Positions 25,037-34,935 of a stretch of 64,000 bases of DNA are shown piece after piece; position 1 is the first letter of the stretch; each line of letters begins with the position of its first letter. The stretch is from the NCBI RefSeq assembly GCF_020009625.1, contig NZ_JAIHLP010000002.1:1488001-1552000 (forward strand). Direction: 5' to 3'. The translations under genes were made by a program, and so were the position numbers. The stretch is from Leifsonia poae (GTDB lineage: Bacteria > Actinomycetota > Actinomycetes > Actinomycetales > Microbacteriaceae). The notes beneath the pieces were generated by a model. The model did not search any database, was not told the DNA's origin, and saw only the letters and a list, made by a program, of their open reading frames with translations.

Positions 25037-26098
25037 ATGTTCACCGCAACCCGCCCCGCCCGGCCCGGCCGCTCGACACCCGACGATGCGCCGCCGACGG
25101 GGTCGGTGGACCACAGCCCCTCGCGCTTCGACGGCGCCGGCGAACCCGACTTCGCCGGCCTCGTCGAGCGTCACGGCGTTCCGCTCGTCGTGCTCGACAT
25201 CGGCCGGGCCGCGCGTCAGTACCGCGCGGTGTGCGCGGCTTTCCCTCTCGTGGAGGTGCACTACGACGTGAGCGCATTGGCGCATCCCGCCCTCATCGAA
25301 GCGATCGCGAGCAACAGCGGATACTTCGAGGCCGCCCACGATGGCGCCCTCGCAGCGCTCACCTCCGGCGACGTCGACCTCTCGCGGGTGCTTCATGCCA
25401 CTGCGACGGCGAATCCGCAGGCGCTCGTCGCGGCCTACAACGCCGGCGTCCGCCGGTTCGTCGTCGACAGCCCCGCGGAGATCGAGCGGTTCGTCGGATT
25501 CCCGAGCGATCTGAGCCTCATCGCGCGGCTGCGTCCCGAGCACAGCCCCCGCGCCGCTCACGCACTCCCGCGTGGCATCCGCGCGGGCGACGCCTCGCAC
25601 CTCGTACGCTTCGCCTCGACCCTCGGCATTCGCGTGGCCGGGTTCTCGCTCGGCGTCTCCGCTGAGGCCGGCGCAGGCGAGTACATCGCCGGAATCGCCC
25701 GAACGGTCGCCCTCATGGCGGACATCGAGTCGGCGACGGGGTGCAGATTCGACACTCTCGACCTCGGTGAGGGGTTCCCGGGCACGGCCGGACACCGCGC
25801 CGCGGATGCTGCCGAACTCGCCCGCGGCATCCGCGCCATCGTCTCCCCCGCGACCTCGCACGTGGAGATCACGGCCTCGGCCGACCGCGCCGTCACGGGC
25901 GGCTGCATCACCGTGATCGGTGGCACCGTCGAACGTGATGTCGATCCGCTGGTCGCAAGCGACTGCATCGACCGCGGCGCCGAAGTGGCGATCGTCGGCG
26001 GCCGACGGCCGGCCGCTCTGCTCCCCTTTTTCCGCGCGGTCACGCAGAGTGGTCATCGCATCCTGCGCGGAACCCGAACCTGGTCTTCGGCGGGCTGA
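25037..26098 (+). CDS. Catalytically degenerate homologue of PLP-dependent Orn/DAP/Arg decarboxylase
   Basis: 353-residue protein of the alanine-racemase-fold (fold III) decarboxylase family. The N-terminal barrel aligns clearly with family sequence (VVLDIGRAARQYRAV, VEVHYDVSALAHPALIEAI, RRFVVDSPAEIERF, LDLGEGFPG). However, the Schiff-base motif Y-A-V-K-A-N reads Y-D-V-S-A-L, so the PLP lysine is Ser (about S79). The phosphate-binding EPGR and the second active-site cysteine motif are also missing, and the C-terminal beta domain is shortened. It is therefore probably not a decarboxylase. ATG 25037 follows a GAGGAGAAAGG site. Divergent from the receiver-kinase operon. The DNA sequence shows no stops or frameshifts. 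Confidence 0.8.
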   Translation: MFTATRPARPGRSTPDDAPPTGSVDHSPSRFDGAGEPDFAGLVERHGVPLVVLDIGRAARQYRAVCAAFPLVEVHYDVSALAHPALIEAIASNSGYFEAAHDGALAALTSGDVDLSRVLHATATANPQALVAAYNAGVRRFVVDSPAEIERFVGFPSDLSLIARLRPEHSPRAAHALPRGIRAGDASHLVRFASTLGIRVAGFSLGVSAEAGAGEYIAGIARTVALMADIESATGCRFDTLDLGEGFPGTAGHRAADAAELARGIRAIVSPATSHVEITASADRAVTGGCITVIGGTVERDVDPLVASDCIDRGAEVAIVGGRRPAALLPFFRAVTQSGHRILRGTRTWSSAG

Positions 26099-26140
26099 AC
26101 CTCAACCCCTCGCCCGTCGGAGACTCAGGACCACTCGCCC

Positions 26141-26184
26141 GTGCGGGACGTGCGGCTCGAACGAACGAACCGCACGTCTCGCGC
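26141..26184. terminator. Bidirectional hairpin between convergent genes
   Basis: A 15-bp stem (26141-26155 with 26170-26184), including two G-U pairs in RNA, around a 14-base loop, between the decarboxylase-like gene and the ABC exporter gene. No U-tract on either side. Confidence 0.6.
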
Positions 26185-26195
26185 GAGTCGAGGGA

Positions 26196-28010
26196 TCAGA
26201 CCAGCGAATCCCGCCAGGCCGCGTGCAATTGCGCGAACCGGCCGGTGCCGGAGATGAGGTCGGCCGGGGTGCCGTCCTCGACGATCTTGCCGTGCTCCAT
26301 GACCAGAACGCGGTCGGCGATCGCCACCGTCGACAACCGGTGCGCGATGATCACCGCGGTGCGGTCGGCGAGCAGCGTTTGCAGCGCCTCCTGCACCAGG
26401 CGCTCACTCGGGATGTCGAGCGAGCTCGTCGCCTCATCCAGGATGAGCACCGCCGGGTTCGCCAGGAACGCCCGGGCGAACGAGATCAGCTGACGCTGCC
26501 CCGCGGAGACCCGGCCACCACGTTTGTTCACGTCGGTGTCGTAGCCGTTCGGCAGACCCCGGATGAACTCGTCGGCTCCCACCGCCTCGGCGGCCCGGAC
26601 GATCTCTTCGCGTGTCGCATCCGGTTTGCCCAATGCGATGTTGTCAGAGACCGATCCGCTGAACAGGTAGGCCTCCTGCGTCACCATGACGATCGCGCGG
26701 CGGAGGTCCTTCGGGTGCAGATCTCGAAGATCCACGTCATCAAGCTGCACCACGCCGGCGGTCGGGTCATAGAACCGGGAGATCAGCTTGGCGAGGGTCG
26801 ACTTCCCGGCACCGGTGGATCCGACGAGAGCGATGGTCTGCCCCGAAGGGATGTCCAGGGTGAAGTTGGGCAGGATGACGCGGTCTTTCTTGTAGGCGAA
26901 CGTCACCCCGTCGAACCGCACGTGGCCGGTCGACTCCCACAGGTCCTTCGGCTTCACCGGGTCGGGAACCGTCGGCTCCTCCTCCAGCACACCCGAGATC
27001 TTCTCGAGCGCTGCCGCGGCCGATTGGTAGGAGTTGTAGAACATCGCCATCTCCTCCATCGGGTCGAAGAACCGACGCGTGTAGAGGAGCACCGCCAGCA
27101 GCACGCCGATGGCGAGCTGCCCGTCGGCCACCCGGAAACCACCGATCAGGAGCACGACACCCACCGTGACGTTGCCGATCATCACGAGCCCCGGGTCGAA
27201 GATCCCGAACAGCTGGATGACCCGCGCGTTCACGTCGCGGTAGTCCTCGACGAGGTCGCCGAACTCCTTCTCGTTGCGCTTCTCCTTGCGGAACGCCTTC
27301 ACGGCGCGGATACCCGTCATCGTCTCCACGAACTGCACGATCAGCTTCGCCGACGCCACCCGCGAGATGCGGAACAGCGCCTGCGACCGCTTCTGGAACC
27401 AGCGCGTGAGGATGTACAGCGGCACCAGCGAACAGAACAGCACGACACCGCTCTGCCAGTCCATCGTGAACAGCATGATCGCGATGAACAGCATGTACAA
27501 GAAGCCCTGCACGAGCTGGTTGATGCCCGAGTCCAGAAGCTCGCGGATCGAATCGAGGTCGCTCGTCTGCCGCGAGATGATGCGGCCGGACGTGTACGAC
27601 TCGTGGAACTCGAGCGAGAGCTTCTGGGTGTGCAGGAACACCCGCTTGCGCAGGTCGAACAGGATGGCCTGGCTGATCCGCGCGCTGAGCACCGTGTACC
27701 AAGCGATCAGCACGGCGCCGATGATTCCGGTGAACAGGTAGGCGATGCCGGCCGCGGCCAGCGGGAACCAGTCCTGTTTCAACAGGGCGGGAAGCCCGTT
27801 GTCGATGCCGAACGCGATGATGGCCGGTCCGGCCACCTGTCCGGCCGTGCTGACGACGACGACGATCGCCGTCAGCAGAAGCCGCGTCCTCAGCGGGCGC
27901 AACAGCGAGCCGAGCAGACGCAGCGAACGCTGGCGGATCTGCTTGCTCTCCACCTTGGTGAAGTCGTTGCGCTCTTCGCCCTCGACTCCGGTCACGGTTG
28001 CGGTGCTCAT
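26196..28010 (-). CDS. ABC exporter half-transporter, ATPase-competent subunit
   Basis: 604-residue type IV ABC half-transporter: six transmembrane helices (about residues 40-330) fused to a nucleotide-binding domain. Walker A is [10 protein letters not shown], Walker [13 protein letters not shown] with the catalytic Glu, and the H-loop is AHRLST. The signature is degenerate, VSAGQRQ instead of LSGGQ. ATG 28010 overlaps the upstream half-transporter stop as ATGA, so the two are translated together and should form a heterodimer. Likely substrates are drugs, lipids or peptides. It ends the operon, followed by a hairpin at 26141. Confidence 0.93.
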   Translation of the reverse strand: MSTATVTGVEGEERNDFTKVESKQIRQRSLRLLGSLLRPLRTRLLLTAIVVVVSTAGQVAGPAIIAFGIDNGLPALLKQDWFPLAAAGIAYLFTGIIGAVLIAWYTVLSARISQAILFDLRKRVFLHTQKLSLEFHESYTSGRIISRQTSDLDSIRELLDSGINQLVQGFLYMLFIAIMLFTMDWQSGVVLFCSLVPLYILTRWFQKRSQALFRISRVASAKLIVQFVETMTGIRAVKAFRKEKRNEKEFGDLVEDYRDVNARVIQLFGIFDPGLVMIGNVTVGVVLLIGGFRVADGQLAIGVLLAVLLYTRRFFDPMEEMAMFYNSYQSAAAALEKISGVLEEEPTVPDPVKPKDLWESTGHVRFDGVTFAYKKDRVILPNFTLDIPSGQTIALVGSTGAGKSTLAKLISRFYDPTAGVVQLDDVDLRDLHPKDLRRAIVMVTQEAYLFSGSVSDNIALGKPDATREEIVRAAEAVGADEFIRGLPNGYDTDVNKRGGRVSAGQRQLISFARAFLANPAVLILDEATSSLDIPSERLVQEALQTLLADRTAVIIAHRLSTVAIADRVLVMEHGKIVEDGTPADLISGTGRFAQLHAAWRDSLV

Positions 28011-29848
28011 AGGTTCACCTCCTGAAGGATCTCTTCGTTCTCTTCGTCCTCGAGACTCGAGATGACGAAACGGTAGTGCTCGCTCGAGGCGAGCAGGTCG
28101 TGGTGGGTGCCGACCGCGGTGATGCGGCCCGCCTCCAACAACGCGACCCGGTCGGCGAGCATCACCGTCGAGGGACGGTGCGCGACGACCAGCGCGGTGG
28201 TGGAGGCGAGCACCCGGCGCAGTGCCGCCTCGACGAGCGCCTCGGTGTCGACGTCGAGCGCGGAGAGTGGGTCGTCGAGCACGAGGACCGTCGGATTCGC
28301 GGCGACGGCCCGCGCGAGCGCGAGCCGCTGACGCTGCCCGCCCGAGAGGCTGAGACCCTCCTCGCCGACCTTCGTCTCGACGCCCTCCGGCAGGTCGTAG
28401 ACGAAGCCGGCCTGGGCGATCTCCAGCGCCTCGGTGAGCACGCGTTCCGCCTCCGTCGAGTGCACGTCGATATCGTCGCGGCCGAGCAGCACGTTCTCCC
28501 GCACCGATGCCGAGAACAGCGTGGCGTCTTCGAACGCCATCGCCAGGTTCTTGCGCAGGTCGTAGCGAGTGAGGTCGCGCACATCCACGCCGTCGATCCG
28601 GATGGATCCGCCGGTGACGTCGTACAGCCTCGTGGTGAGGGCCGTGAGCGTCGACTTCCCGCATCCGGTCAGGCCCACGAGGGCCATCGTCTCGCCCGGC
28701 TCCACCCGCAGATCGACGCCGTCGAGCAGGTCGGGGTAGCGCTCGGGCGAGTCCTGGTAGCGGAAATGCACGGCGTCGAACACCAGCTCTCCACGCGGGT
28801 CGACGATGTGCTTCGGATTCTCCGGGTCTTTGATGGTGTTGACCTCGTCCATCACGTCGAAGAACCGGTCGGCCGCGGTGCGCGTGTCGAACGTCATCGA
28901 CAGCAGGAAGCCGATCGACTCGACCGGGAACCGCAGCACGGTAGCCGTGGCGAAGAACGCGACGAGATCGCCGACGCTGAGGTGACCCTGCGACGACAAC
29001 CAGACACCGACCACCAGGCAGATGCCGAACGCCACGTCCGGCACCAGCAGCAGCCAGAGCCAGATACCGGCGATCGCCTTGGCCTTCTCGATCTCGGTGC
29101 CGCGCAGCTCCTCCGCCTGCGAGGCGAAGTTCTTGAGCGCGTATTTGCCGCGACCGAACGCCTTGAGCACCCGGATGCCGTGCACCGACTCCTCGACGGC
29201 CGTCGCCAGGTCGCCGGCCTGATCCTGGCTGCGGCGGGCGATCACCGAGTACTTGCCCTCGAAAATGAACCCGTAGATCCAGATCGGGATGGAGCACACC
29301 AGGAAGATCAGGCCGAGCAGCCAGTTCCAGCTGATCAGGATGGCGAAGCCGACGACGATCGTGACCACGTTCACCACGAGCAGCACGACGCCGAACGAGA
29401 TCCAGCGGCGGATGAGGTTGAGGTCGCTCACGGCGCGCGACAGCAGCTGGCCACTCGGCCAGCGGTCGTGGAACGCCACGGGGAGGTCTTGCAGCTTGGC
29501 GTAGAGCCCGTTCCGCATCCTCGCTTCGACGTGGGTTCCAGGCGTGAGCACGAACCACCGCCGTAGCGAGATGAAGACCGCTTCGGCCGCGCCCAGCCCG
29601 ACGACGAGCAGCGCCGCCGGCCAGACCTGGTTCGAGTCGCCCGAGTGGAGCGGGCCGTCGACGAGCCAGCCGAGCACCTGCGGGATGCTCAGCGCGACCA
29701 GGCTCGCCAGCAACGCTGCGACCATGCCGAGCAGGATGCGGGGCGCAGCCGACTTGGCGAACGGCAGGATGCGCATCAGGGTGCGCACGGTTCCCGCCCT
29801 CTCCTTCGTTTCTCTTTGAGGTGGATGCTGATGTTCAGCGACAGACAT
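28007..29848 (-). CDS. ABC exporter half-transporter, degenerate-site subunit
   Basis: 613-residue half-transporter with six transmembrane helices and a nucleotide-binding domain. Walker A ([10 protein letters not shown]) and signature ([11 protein letters not shown]) are canonical, but Walker B reads [12 protein letters not shown]: the catalytic Glu is Asp. The partner's altered VSAGQRQ signature would face this site, making one degenerate and one canonical ATP site, as in TM287/288 and BmrCD. ATG 29848 is chosen because upstream in-frame codons precede it by 82 non-conserved residues that overlap the leader ORF region. It has no strong ribosome site, and the long leader upstream may control its translation or transcription. 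Confidence 0.9.
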   Translation of the reverse strand: MSVAEHQHPPQRETKERAGTVRTLMRILPFAKSAAPRILLGMVAALLASLVALSIPQVLGWLVDGPLHSGDSNQVWPAALLVVGLGAAEAVFISLRRWFVLTPGTHVEARMRNGLYAKLQDLPVAFHDRWPSGQLLSRAVSDLNLIRRWISFGVVLLVVNVVTIVVGFAILISWNWLLGLIFLVCSIPIWIYGFIFEGKYSVIARRSQDQAGDLATAVEESVHGIRVLKAFGRGKYALKNFASQAEELRGTEIEKAKAIAGIWLWLLLVPDVAFGICLVVGVWLSSQGHLSVGDLVAFFATATVLRFPVESIGFLLSMTFDTRTAADRFFDVMDEVNTIKDPENPKHIVDPRGELVFDAVHFRYQDSPERYPDLLDGVDLRVEPGETMALVGLTGCGKSTLTALTTRLYDVTGGSIRIDGVDVRDLTRYDLRKNLAMAFEDATLFSASVRENVLLGRDDIDVHSTEAERVLTEALEIAQAGFVYDLPEGVETKVGEEGLSLSGGQRQRLALARAVAANPTVLVLDDPLSALDVDTEALVEAALRRVLASTTALVVAHRPSTVMLADRVALLEAGRITAVGTHHDLLASSEHYRFVISSLEDEENEEILQEVNL

Positions 29849-30056
29849 TGTTGATCCGATTTCTTTTGTCGAGAGTGAGTTCTTCTTCGCTCGGCGGCGT
29901 TCGGCGGTGCGGAAAGCCGAGGGTCGCCGATGGCGTCGTCCGAGACGCGCCGAGAGGTCGCCGGATTCCCGCCTTTTCGGGAGGTGTGAACAGCCGACCC
30001 GGTGGGCCGCGTGTTCGCCGGCGACGTTCGGCCGGAATCGCTTTACAGCCTGGGAC

Positions 30057-30152
30057 CTACCAGGCCGGGGCGAGATCCGGGGACGCAGCGCCAACGGCGG
30101 CGGCGACGGGTTCGAACACGGTCACTGTTCGTGCGATACCTGTCGTTGTCAT
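30057..30152 (-). CDS. Putative 31-residue leader peptide of the ABC exporter
   Basis: Short ORF with the best ribosome site in the region: AGGAGG (complement of 30158-30163) five bases before ATG 30152, ending in TAG at 30057. The peptide begins [10 protein letters not shown] and ends DLAPAW; it is Ala/Thr/Val-rich and has no signal peptide or transmembrane helix. It lies between the predicted promoter and the heterodimeric ABC exporter genes, the position of leader peptides that regulate drug exporters by ribosome stalling (for example bmrB before bmrCD in Bacillus). It could also be a small protein in its own right. No homologue was recognised. Confidence 0.5.
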   Translation of the reverse strand: MTTTGIARTVTVFEPVAAAVGAASPDLAPAW

Positions 30153-30222
30153 GGCGTCCTCCTCAGCCCAAGTGCGTTCAGTAGAGCCGCGCCGACAGAT
30201 TTCTGACGCACGGCAGCCCTAC

Positions 30223-30252
30223 AGCCTATGACTGTGTCTCGGGCCGGCGCAA
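30223..30252 (-). promoter_or_regulatory. Predicted promoter of the exporter leader
   Basis: On the minus strand TTGCGC (30252-30247), 18 bp, TAGGCT (30228-30223). The transcript would begin near 30216, about 65 nt before the leader ORF and about 370 nt before the exporter gene. Confidence 0.5.
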
Positions 30253-30272
30253 GGGTGATGCGAAGAAAGTTC

Positions 30273-31496
30273 TCAGCGGATGCGGATCGACAGGCAGGTC
30301 ACGCAGCCCTCGAGCTTCTCGAACTCCGAGATGTCGACCTGCACGACCCGGTAGCCGAGGTCTTCGACGAGCGCGACCGACTTCGGCGCGGACGACGACA
30401 TCAGCACGGTGTCGTCCGAGAGCACGACGACCGCAGTGCCGTGGGCCTCCGGAACCGGCAGGAAGCGTTCGAACACCGACACGGAGTCGACGAGGGGCTC
30501 ATAGCCGATGACCGTGCCGTCGGGCAGGGCGGTCACAGCGGTCTTCAGGTGCAGCGCCTTGGTCACGGGGACGGCGACGACGGTGTAACCGAGCGGGGCG
30601 ACGAGCGCGCGCAGCTGACGGATCCCCTCGGCGTTGGTGCGGCCGCCGCGGCCGACGTATACGGTCTCGCCGACCTTCAGGACGTCGCCGCCGTCGAGCG
30701 TTCCCGGCGCCTCGATGCGCTCCAAGCGCAGACCCTGGGCACGCAGTGCCGCCTCGGTCCCCGGCGCCTCCGGCCGACGCTCCTCAGCGCCGGACAGCGC
30801 GATCACGGCCGTGTCACCGAAGACGATGGCGGTGTCCTCCACGAACACCGAGTCGGCCAGGCGATCGGCGCTGGTGACCTCGACGGTCTGCCAACCGGCC
30901 TCCGAGAGTGCTGCGACATACGCATCCCACTGCTTGTCGGCCAGCTCGGCGTCGATGGCCTCGCGCTCGATGTGGGTGACGACGCCCTCGGCGAGGTTCG
31001 TCGCCGGGATGCGCACCAGGGCGATCTTGCGGTCGGGCTCGAACCGGCTGCGCATGGACTCGACGATGCGGAAGAGCCAGCGGCCGAACGTGGCCGTGAG
31101 CGTGGCGACCACCACGGCGTAGAGCAGGTTGCCGCCGAGCAGCGTGCCGAACACGGCGCCGATCAGTCCACCGCTGAACGGCGAACCGCCGGAAGTGGCG
31201 GTCACCAGCGTGCCGACCACCGGGGCCAGCACGGCGGCCACGACGCCCGCGATGAGTGCCGTCCACCAGCGGTCGAACGCACCGATGATGGCCGCGATGA
31301 ACAGCACGGCGAAAGCGAACACGCTCGTCAGCGAGTAGTAGTTGCTGACCGCGACGATGAGAGTCCCTGACGGGGCCGTCGACGTTCCCAGCGAGCCGAT
31401 GAAGTAGGTGACGATCATCGCGGCGTGCGCGATGATCGCCACCACGAAGGCGACGACGAAGGATGCGATGAGCCGGCGGCCCCACGAGATGGTCAT
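30273..31496 (-). CDS. Membrane-anchored dimethylargininase-like amidinohydrolase
   Basis: 407-residue two-part protein. Residues 1-150 contain about four transmembrane helices (IASFVVAFVVAIIAHAAMIV onwards). Residues from about 155 form a guanidino-modifying pentein domain of the dimethylargininase/arginine deiminase superfamily: TLDGGDVL, the catalytic His in LHLKTAVTAL and the nucleophilic Cys in EGCVTCLS (about C401). Such enzymes release citrulline from dimethylarginine or related guanidines. Most DDAHs are about 255-residue soluble proteins, so the N-terminal membrane domain is unusual. ATG 31496 is preferred over TTG 31505; TAGGGT eight bases upstream suggests a very short leader. Confidence 0.85.
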   Translation of the reverse strand: MTISWGRRLIASFVVAFVVAIIAHAAMIVTYFIGSLGTSTAPSGTLIVAVSNYYSLTSVFAFAVLFIAAIIGAFDRWWTALIAGVVAAVLAPVVGTLVTATSGGSPFSGGLIGAVFGTLLGGNLLYAVVVATLTATFGRWLFRIVESMRSRFEPDRKIALVRIPATNLAEGVVTHIEREAIDAELADKQWDAYVAALSEAGWQTVEVTSADRLADSVFVEDTAIVFGDTAVIALSGAEERRPEAPGTEAALRAQGLRLERIEAPGTLDGGDVLKVGETVYVGRGGRTNAEGIRQLRALVAPLGYTVVAVPVTKALHLKTAVTALPDGTVIGYEPLVDSVSVFERFLPVPEAHGTAVVVLSDDTVLMSSSAPKSVALVEDLGYRVVQVDISEFEKLEGCVTCLSIRIR

Positions 31497-31521
31497 GGGA
31501 ACCAACCCTAGCGGAGCGTTT

Positions 31522-32601
31522 CTATGCGTTCGCTGGTTCGCGCAGCCGCGCCAGGGCGATCTCCTCGGCCGCCTCCAGCGTCGTGATCCTCCGACCCTCG
31601 GCGACGGTGAAGATCTCGGTCACGGTGTCGCCGATCGCCTCGACCCGCTGCTGTGTCGCCTCCGCCGACGGCAGCACATCGCTCATCATCGACAGGAAGA
31701 TCACCCCGCCCGCGTTCACGACGAAGTCCGGGGCCCACAGGATTCCGCGATCGGCCAGTCGCTGCGCCCCCGACCGGTGGGCGAGCTGGTTGTTCGCCGG
31801 TCCGACGACGGCCTTCACCCGCAGTTCGTCGATCACCCGGTCGGTGAGCACACCGCCCACACCGGCCGGCACGAACAGATCGCCCTCCACTGTGTGTGCG
31901 AGCTGCGGGTCGACCCAGGTCGCACCGAGGGCGTCGGCCAGCGCCCGCTTCGCCGGGTTCACATCCGTCACCGTCAGCTCGGCGCCTTCGCCGGCGAGTC
32001 GCATCGCGATGATCGAGCCCACGTGACCCAGGCCGAGCACCGTGACCCGGCGACCGGCGACCGAACGCGTCCCCACCGCCTTCTCGAGGGTGGAGAGCAG
32101 GCCGGCATAGACTCCCGCGGCCGTCGCGTCGCTCGGCTCGCCGACGCCGCCCTGCGACGACGGCAGCCCGCAGACGTGCGCGGTGCGGGTCGCCACGACG
32201 GCCATGTCTTCCGCGGACGTCCCCACGTCCTCGGCGGTCATGTACGCGCCGCCCAGGCTCTCGACGGCGTCACCCAGGTCGAGCATCGCGTCGTGACGCT
32301 CCTGAGCGGTGAGAACGACGCCCTTCGGCACGTAGACCACGGTCTTGCCTCCGCCACGGTTCAGCCCCGCGGCGGCATTCTTGAGGGTCATCCCCTCGGC
32401 GAGGCGCAACGAATCGTTGACCGCTTCAGCCCAGCTGTCGTAATTCCACACCCGGCAGCCGCCGAGCGCGGGGCCGAGCACGGTGGAATGCACCGCGACG
32501 CTGATAGTGAGACCGCTCCGCCTCCCCTTGACGACGTGCAGCGTTGCGTGCGGCAGGTTCACTCCGGTCGTTTCGACCAGGTCGATGGGCAGGACAGACA
32601 T
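31522..32601 (-). CDS. Leucine/valine (branched-chain amino acid) dehydrogenase
   Basis: 359-residue NAD-dependent Glu/Leu/Phe/Val dehydrogenase that reversibly deaminates branched-chain amino acids to 2-oxo acids. Motifs: LGPALGGCRVW, the catalytic Lys in GMTLKNAAAGL, NRGGGKTVV, and the Rossmann VLGLGHVGS. The length matches leucine and valine dehydrogenases (about 360) rather than glutamate dehydrogenase (about 450). GAGGAG precedes ATG 32601. Which branched-chain substrate is preferred cannot be read. It lies between the dimethylargininase-like gene and purH with no obvious functional link. Confidence 0.92.
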   Translation of the reverse strand: MSVLPIDLVETTGVNLPHATLHVVKGRRSGLTISVAVHSTVLGPALGGCRVWNYDSWAEAVNDSLRLAEGMTLKNAAAGLNRGGGKTVVYVPKGVVLTAQERHDAMLDLGDAVESLGGAYMTAEDVGTSAEDMAVVATRTAHVCGLPSSQGGVGEPSDATAAGVYAGLLSTLEKAVGTRSVAGRRVTVLGLGHVGSIIAMRLAGEGAELTVTDVNPAKRALADALGATWVDPQLAHTVEGDLFVPAGVGGVLTDRVIDELRVKAVVGPANNQLAHRSGAQRLADRGILWAPDFVVNAGGVIFLSMMSDVLPSAEATQQRVEAIGDTVTEIFTVAEGRRITTLEAAEEIALARLREPANA

Positions 32602-32703
32602 CGGTGTCTCCTCGTGGGATCGTGACGGTGGTTGCGGCCTTCTGGGCCGCCGACCATTTTGCCACGCCGCGCATCGCTGCGCATCCCCGAACCCGACGCG
32701 GGA

Positions 32704-34284
32704 TCAGTGGAAGAAGTGGCGCTCCCCGGTGAAGTACATGGTCACGCCGGCCGCCTTGGCCGCGGCGATCACATCTTCATCGCGGATGGAACCACCGGGC
32801 TGCACGATGGCCCGTACACCCGCCGCGATGAGGATCTCGGGGCCGTCCGCGAACGGGAAGAACGCATCCGACGCCGCGACCGAACCGACCGCGCGCTCGC
32901 CCGCGCGCGTCACCGCGAGGTTGCAGGAGTCCACCCGGTTCACCTGGCCCATGCCGACTCCGACGGATGCCCCGTCGTTCGCGAGGAGGATGGCGTTCGA
33001 CTTCACGGCGCGGCAGGCCTTCCACGCGAACTCGAGGTCGGCGCGAGTCGCCGCATCGGCCTCCTCGCCCGAGACGAGGGTCCACCCCTCGGAACTGAAC
33101 TCGGTGAAGCGATCGGCGTCTTGCACCAGGACACCACCGGAGATCTGCTTGAACTCGGACGGCGTGCGGGCGTAACCCGCGGGAAGCTGCAAAATGCGCA
33201 GATTCTTCTTCGTCTGCAGCAGTTCCAGCGCTTCCGGCTCGAACGCCGGGGCGATGAGCACCTCCGTGAAGATGCCCTTCACCGTCTCGGCCATCGCGAG
33301 GGTGACGGTGCCGTTCGCCGCGATCACGCCGCCGTAGGCGGAGACGGGGTCGCAGGCATGGGCCCTCTGATGGGCGACGGCGATGTCATCGTCGACCGCG
33401 ATGCCGCACGGGTTCGCGTGCTTGACGATCGCGACGGCGGGCGAATCGAAGTCGTAGGCGCTGCGGAGGGCCGCATCCGCATCGACGAAGTTGTTGTACG
33501 ACATCTCTTTGCCGCCGAGCTGCGTGGCCTGGGCGATGCCGTGACCGGCCGGGTCGACGTAGAGCGCGGCCGCCTGGTGCGAGTTCTCCCCGTAGCGCAG
33601 CGTCTGCTTGAGCTCGGCCTGCACGGCGAACTGCGCCGGGAACTCGGCGGCGGAAGGCGCATCGCCGGCGAACCACGCGGCGACGGCGCCGTCGTACGCC
33701 GCCGTGTGGGCGAACGCCTCGGCGGCCAGGGTGCGCCGCTGCTCGAACGAGGTTCCGCCGGCGGCGATCGCCTCGACGATGCGGCCATAGTTCGACGGCG
33801 AGACCACGATGGCGACGTTGGCATGGTTCTTCGCCGACGCGCGAACCATCGCCGGGCCGCCGATGTCGATCTGCTCCACCACATCGTTGCCGACGGCGCC
33901 GCCGGCGACGGTCTCGATGAACGGGTACAGGTTCACGACGACGAGCTCGAACGGCTTGATCTCGAGATCTTTCAGCTGGGCCTCGTGCGACTCCAGTCGC
34001 AGATCGGCGAGCAGTCCGGAGTGGATGGCCGGGTGCAGCGTCTTCACGCGCCCGTCGAGCGACTCGGGGAACCCGGTGACGCTCGCCACATCGGTGACCG
34101 CGTGGCCGGCGCCGCGGATCGTCGCGGCGGTGGTTCCGGTGGAGACGATCTCCACCCCGGCGTCGACGAGCGCCTGCGCCAAGTCGAGCAGGCCGGTCTT
34201 GTCGCTGACCGAGATCAGTGCACGGCGGATCGGGACGATGTCCCGTTCACGGTAGAGGCTGGCGTCGTGGCGGGGTCCACTCAT
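32704..34284 (-). CDS. purH: Bifunctional AICAR formyltransferase / IMP cyclohydrolase
   Basis: 526-residue enzyme for the last two steps of IMP synthesis. The N-terminal MGS-like cyclohydrolase domain ([32 protein letters not shown]) is followed by the transformylase domain with the KHANPCG motif and a C-terminal IQPGGS segment. ATG 34284 overlaps the purN stop as ATGA, so translation is coupled; the open frame extends far upstream in antiphase to purN. The intact length and motifs indicate a functional enzyme. Confidence 0.97.
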   Translation of the reverse strand: MSGPRHDASLYRERDIVPIRRALISVSDKTGLLDLAQALVDAGVEIVSTGTTAATIRGAGHAVTDVASVTGFPESLDGRVKTLHPAIHSGLLADLRLESHEAQLKDLEIKPFELVVVNLYPFIETVAGGAVGNDVVEQIDIGGPAMVRASAKNHANVAIVVSPSNYGRIVEAIAAGGTSFEQRRTLAAEAFAHTAAYDGAVAAWFAGDAPSAAEFPAQFAVQAELKQTLRYGENSHQAAALYVDPAGHGIAQATQLGGKEMSYNNFVDADAALRSAYDFDSPAVAIVKHANPCGIAVDDDIAVAHQRAHACDPVSAYGGVIAANGTVTLAMAETVKGIFTEVLIAPAFEPEALELLQTKKNLRILQLPAGYARTPSEFKQISGGVLVQDADRFTEFSSEGWTLVSGEEADAATRADLEFAWKACRAVKSNAILLANDGASVGVGMGQVNRVDSCNLAVTRAGERAVGSVAASDAFFPFADGPEILIAAGVRAIVQPGGSIRDEDVIAAAKAAGVTMYFTGERHFFH

Positions 34285-34874
34285 ACTCTGGCGAGCTCCT
34301 TGAGGTCGATGTGTCCGTTGGCGATGTCGAGGACGGCGTCGATGAGCAGCCGCCGCTCCACAGGTTTGATGCGCTCGTGCAGCGCCGCCTCGGTGTCTCC
34401 GGGCAGCACGGGCACGCGCTCCTGACTGATGATCGGGCCGGCGTCGACGCCGTCGTCGACCACGATGAGGCTCGCGCCGGTCTGCGCGGCACCGGCGGCG
34501 AGCGCATCCCGCACGCCATGCGCCCCGGGGAACTCGGGCAGATAGGCGGGATGCGTGTTGATCAGGTTCGGCGTGAACGCGGCGACGATGCGCGGCGGAA
34601 CCAACCGCATGAACCCCGAGAGGATGACGAGATCGGGCTGCCACTGCTCGATCTGCTCGAGCAACGCATCGCCCCACGCCTCGCGGTCGTCGAACGACGA
34701 GAACGGCACGGTGAACGAGGGGATGCCGAATGCTTCGGCGTGCGCGAGACCGTCTGCATCGCGATCGGCGCCCACCGCCACCACCCGGGCCGGGAACTCG
34801 GCGTCTTCAGACGCTTCGAGCAGGGCACGCAGGTTCGACCCGCCACCGGAGATCAGCACGACAATCGAGAGCAC
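34281..34874 (-). CDS. purN: Phosphoribosylglycinamide formyltransferase
   Basis: 197-residue folate-dependent GAR transformylase of purine synthesis. Motifs: [13 protein letters not shown] (phosphate binding), the catalytic Asn and His in [14 protein letters not shown] and the catalytic Asp in [14 protein letters not shown] 34874 lies six bases after a TAGGCT -10 box and has no ribosome site, so it is probably translated from a leaderless mRNA. It is followed directly by purH. The order membrane protein (perM-like)-purN-purH is also found in mycobacteria. Confidence 0.96.
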   Translation of the reverse strand: MLSIVVLISGGGSNLRALLEASEDAEFPARVVAVGADRDADGLAHAEAFGIPSFTVPFSSFDDREAWGDALLEQIEQWQPDLVILSGFMRLVPPRIVAAFTPNLINTHPAYLPEFPGAHGVRDALAAGAAQTGASLIVVDDGVDAGPIISQERVPVLPGDTEAALHERIKPVERRLLIDAVLDIANGHIDLKELARV

Positions 34875-34880
34875 GCCCCC

Positions 34881-34886
34881 AGCCTA
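34881..34886 (-). promoter_or_regulatory. -10 box of leaderless purN-purH operon
   Basis: TAGGCT on the minus strand, then six bases (GGGGGC) and GTG 34874. Confidence 0.6.
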
Positions 34887-34935
34887 CCCATTCCGCCCGA
34901 CCACACCGTTCTCGATCGCGGGCCAGCGGCGCGCT

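Larger units (their letters stand above)
29849..30272 (-). other. Long leader of the ABC exporter operon
   Basis: 424 bp without a conventional gene. On the minus strand it contains a promoter (30223-30252), a 31-codon ORF (30057-30152) and about 208 nt between that ORF and the exporter start. Within the 208 nt are small dyads, for instance TCCCG/CGGGA at 29967-29982 and the palindrome TCGCCGGCGA near 30015. No classical terminator with a U-tract was seen. Confidence 0.6.

Noticed and set aside
30100..30125. GGTTCGAAC near 30110 resembles the T-arm of a tRNA.
   Set aside because: No acceptor, D or anticodon arms can be drawn around it; the similarity is limited to the one string.
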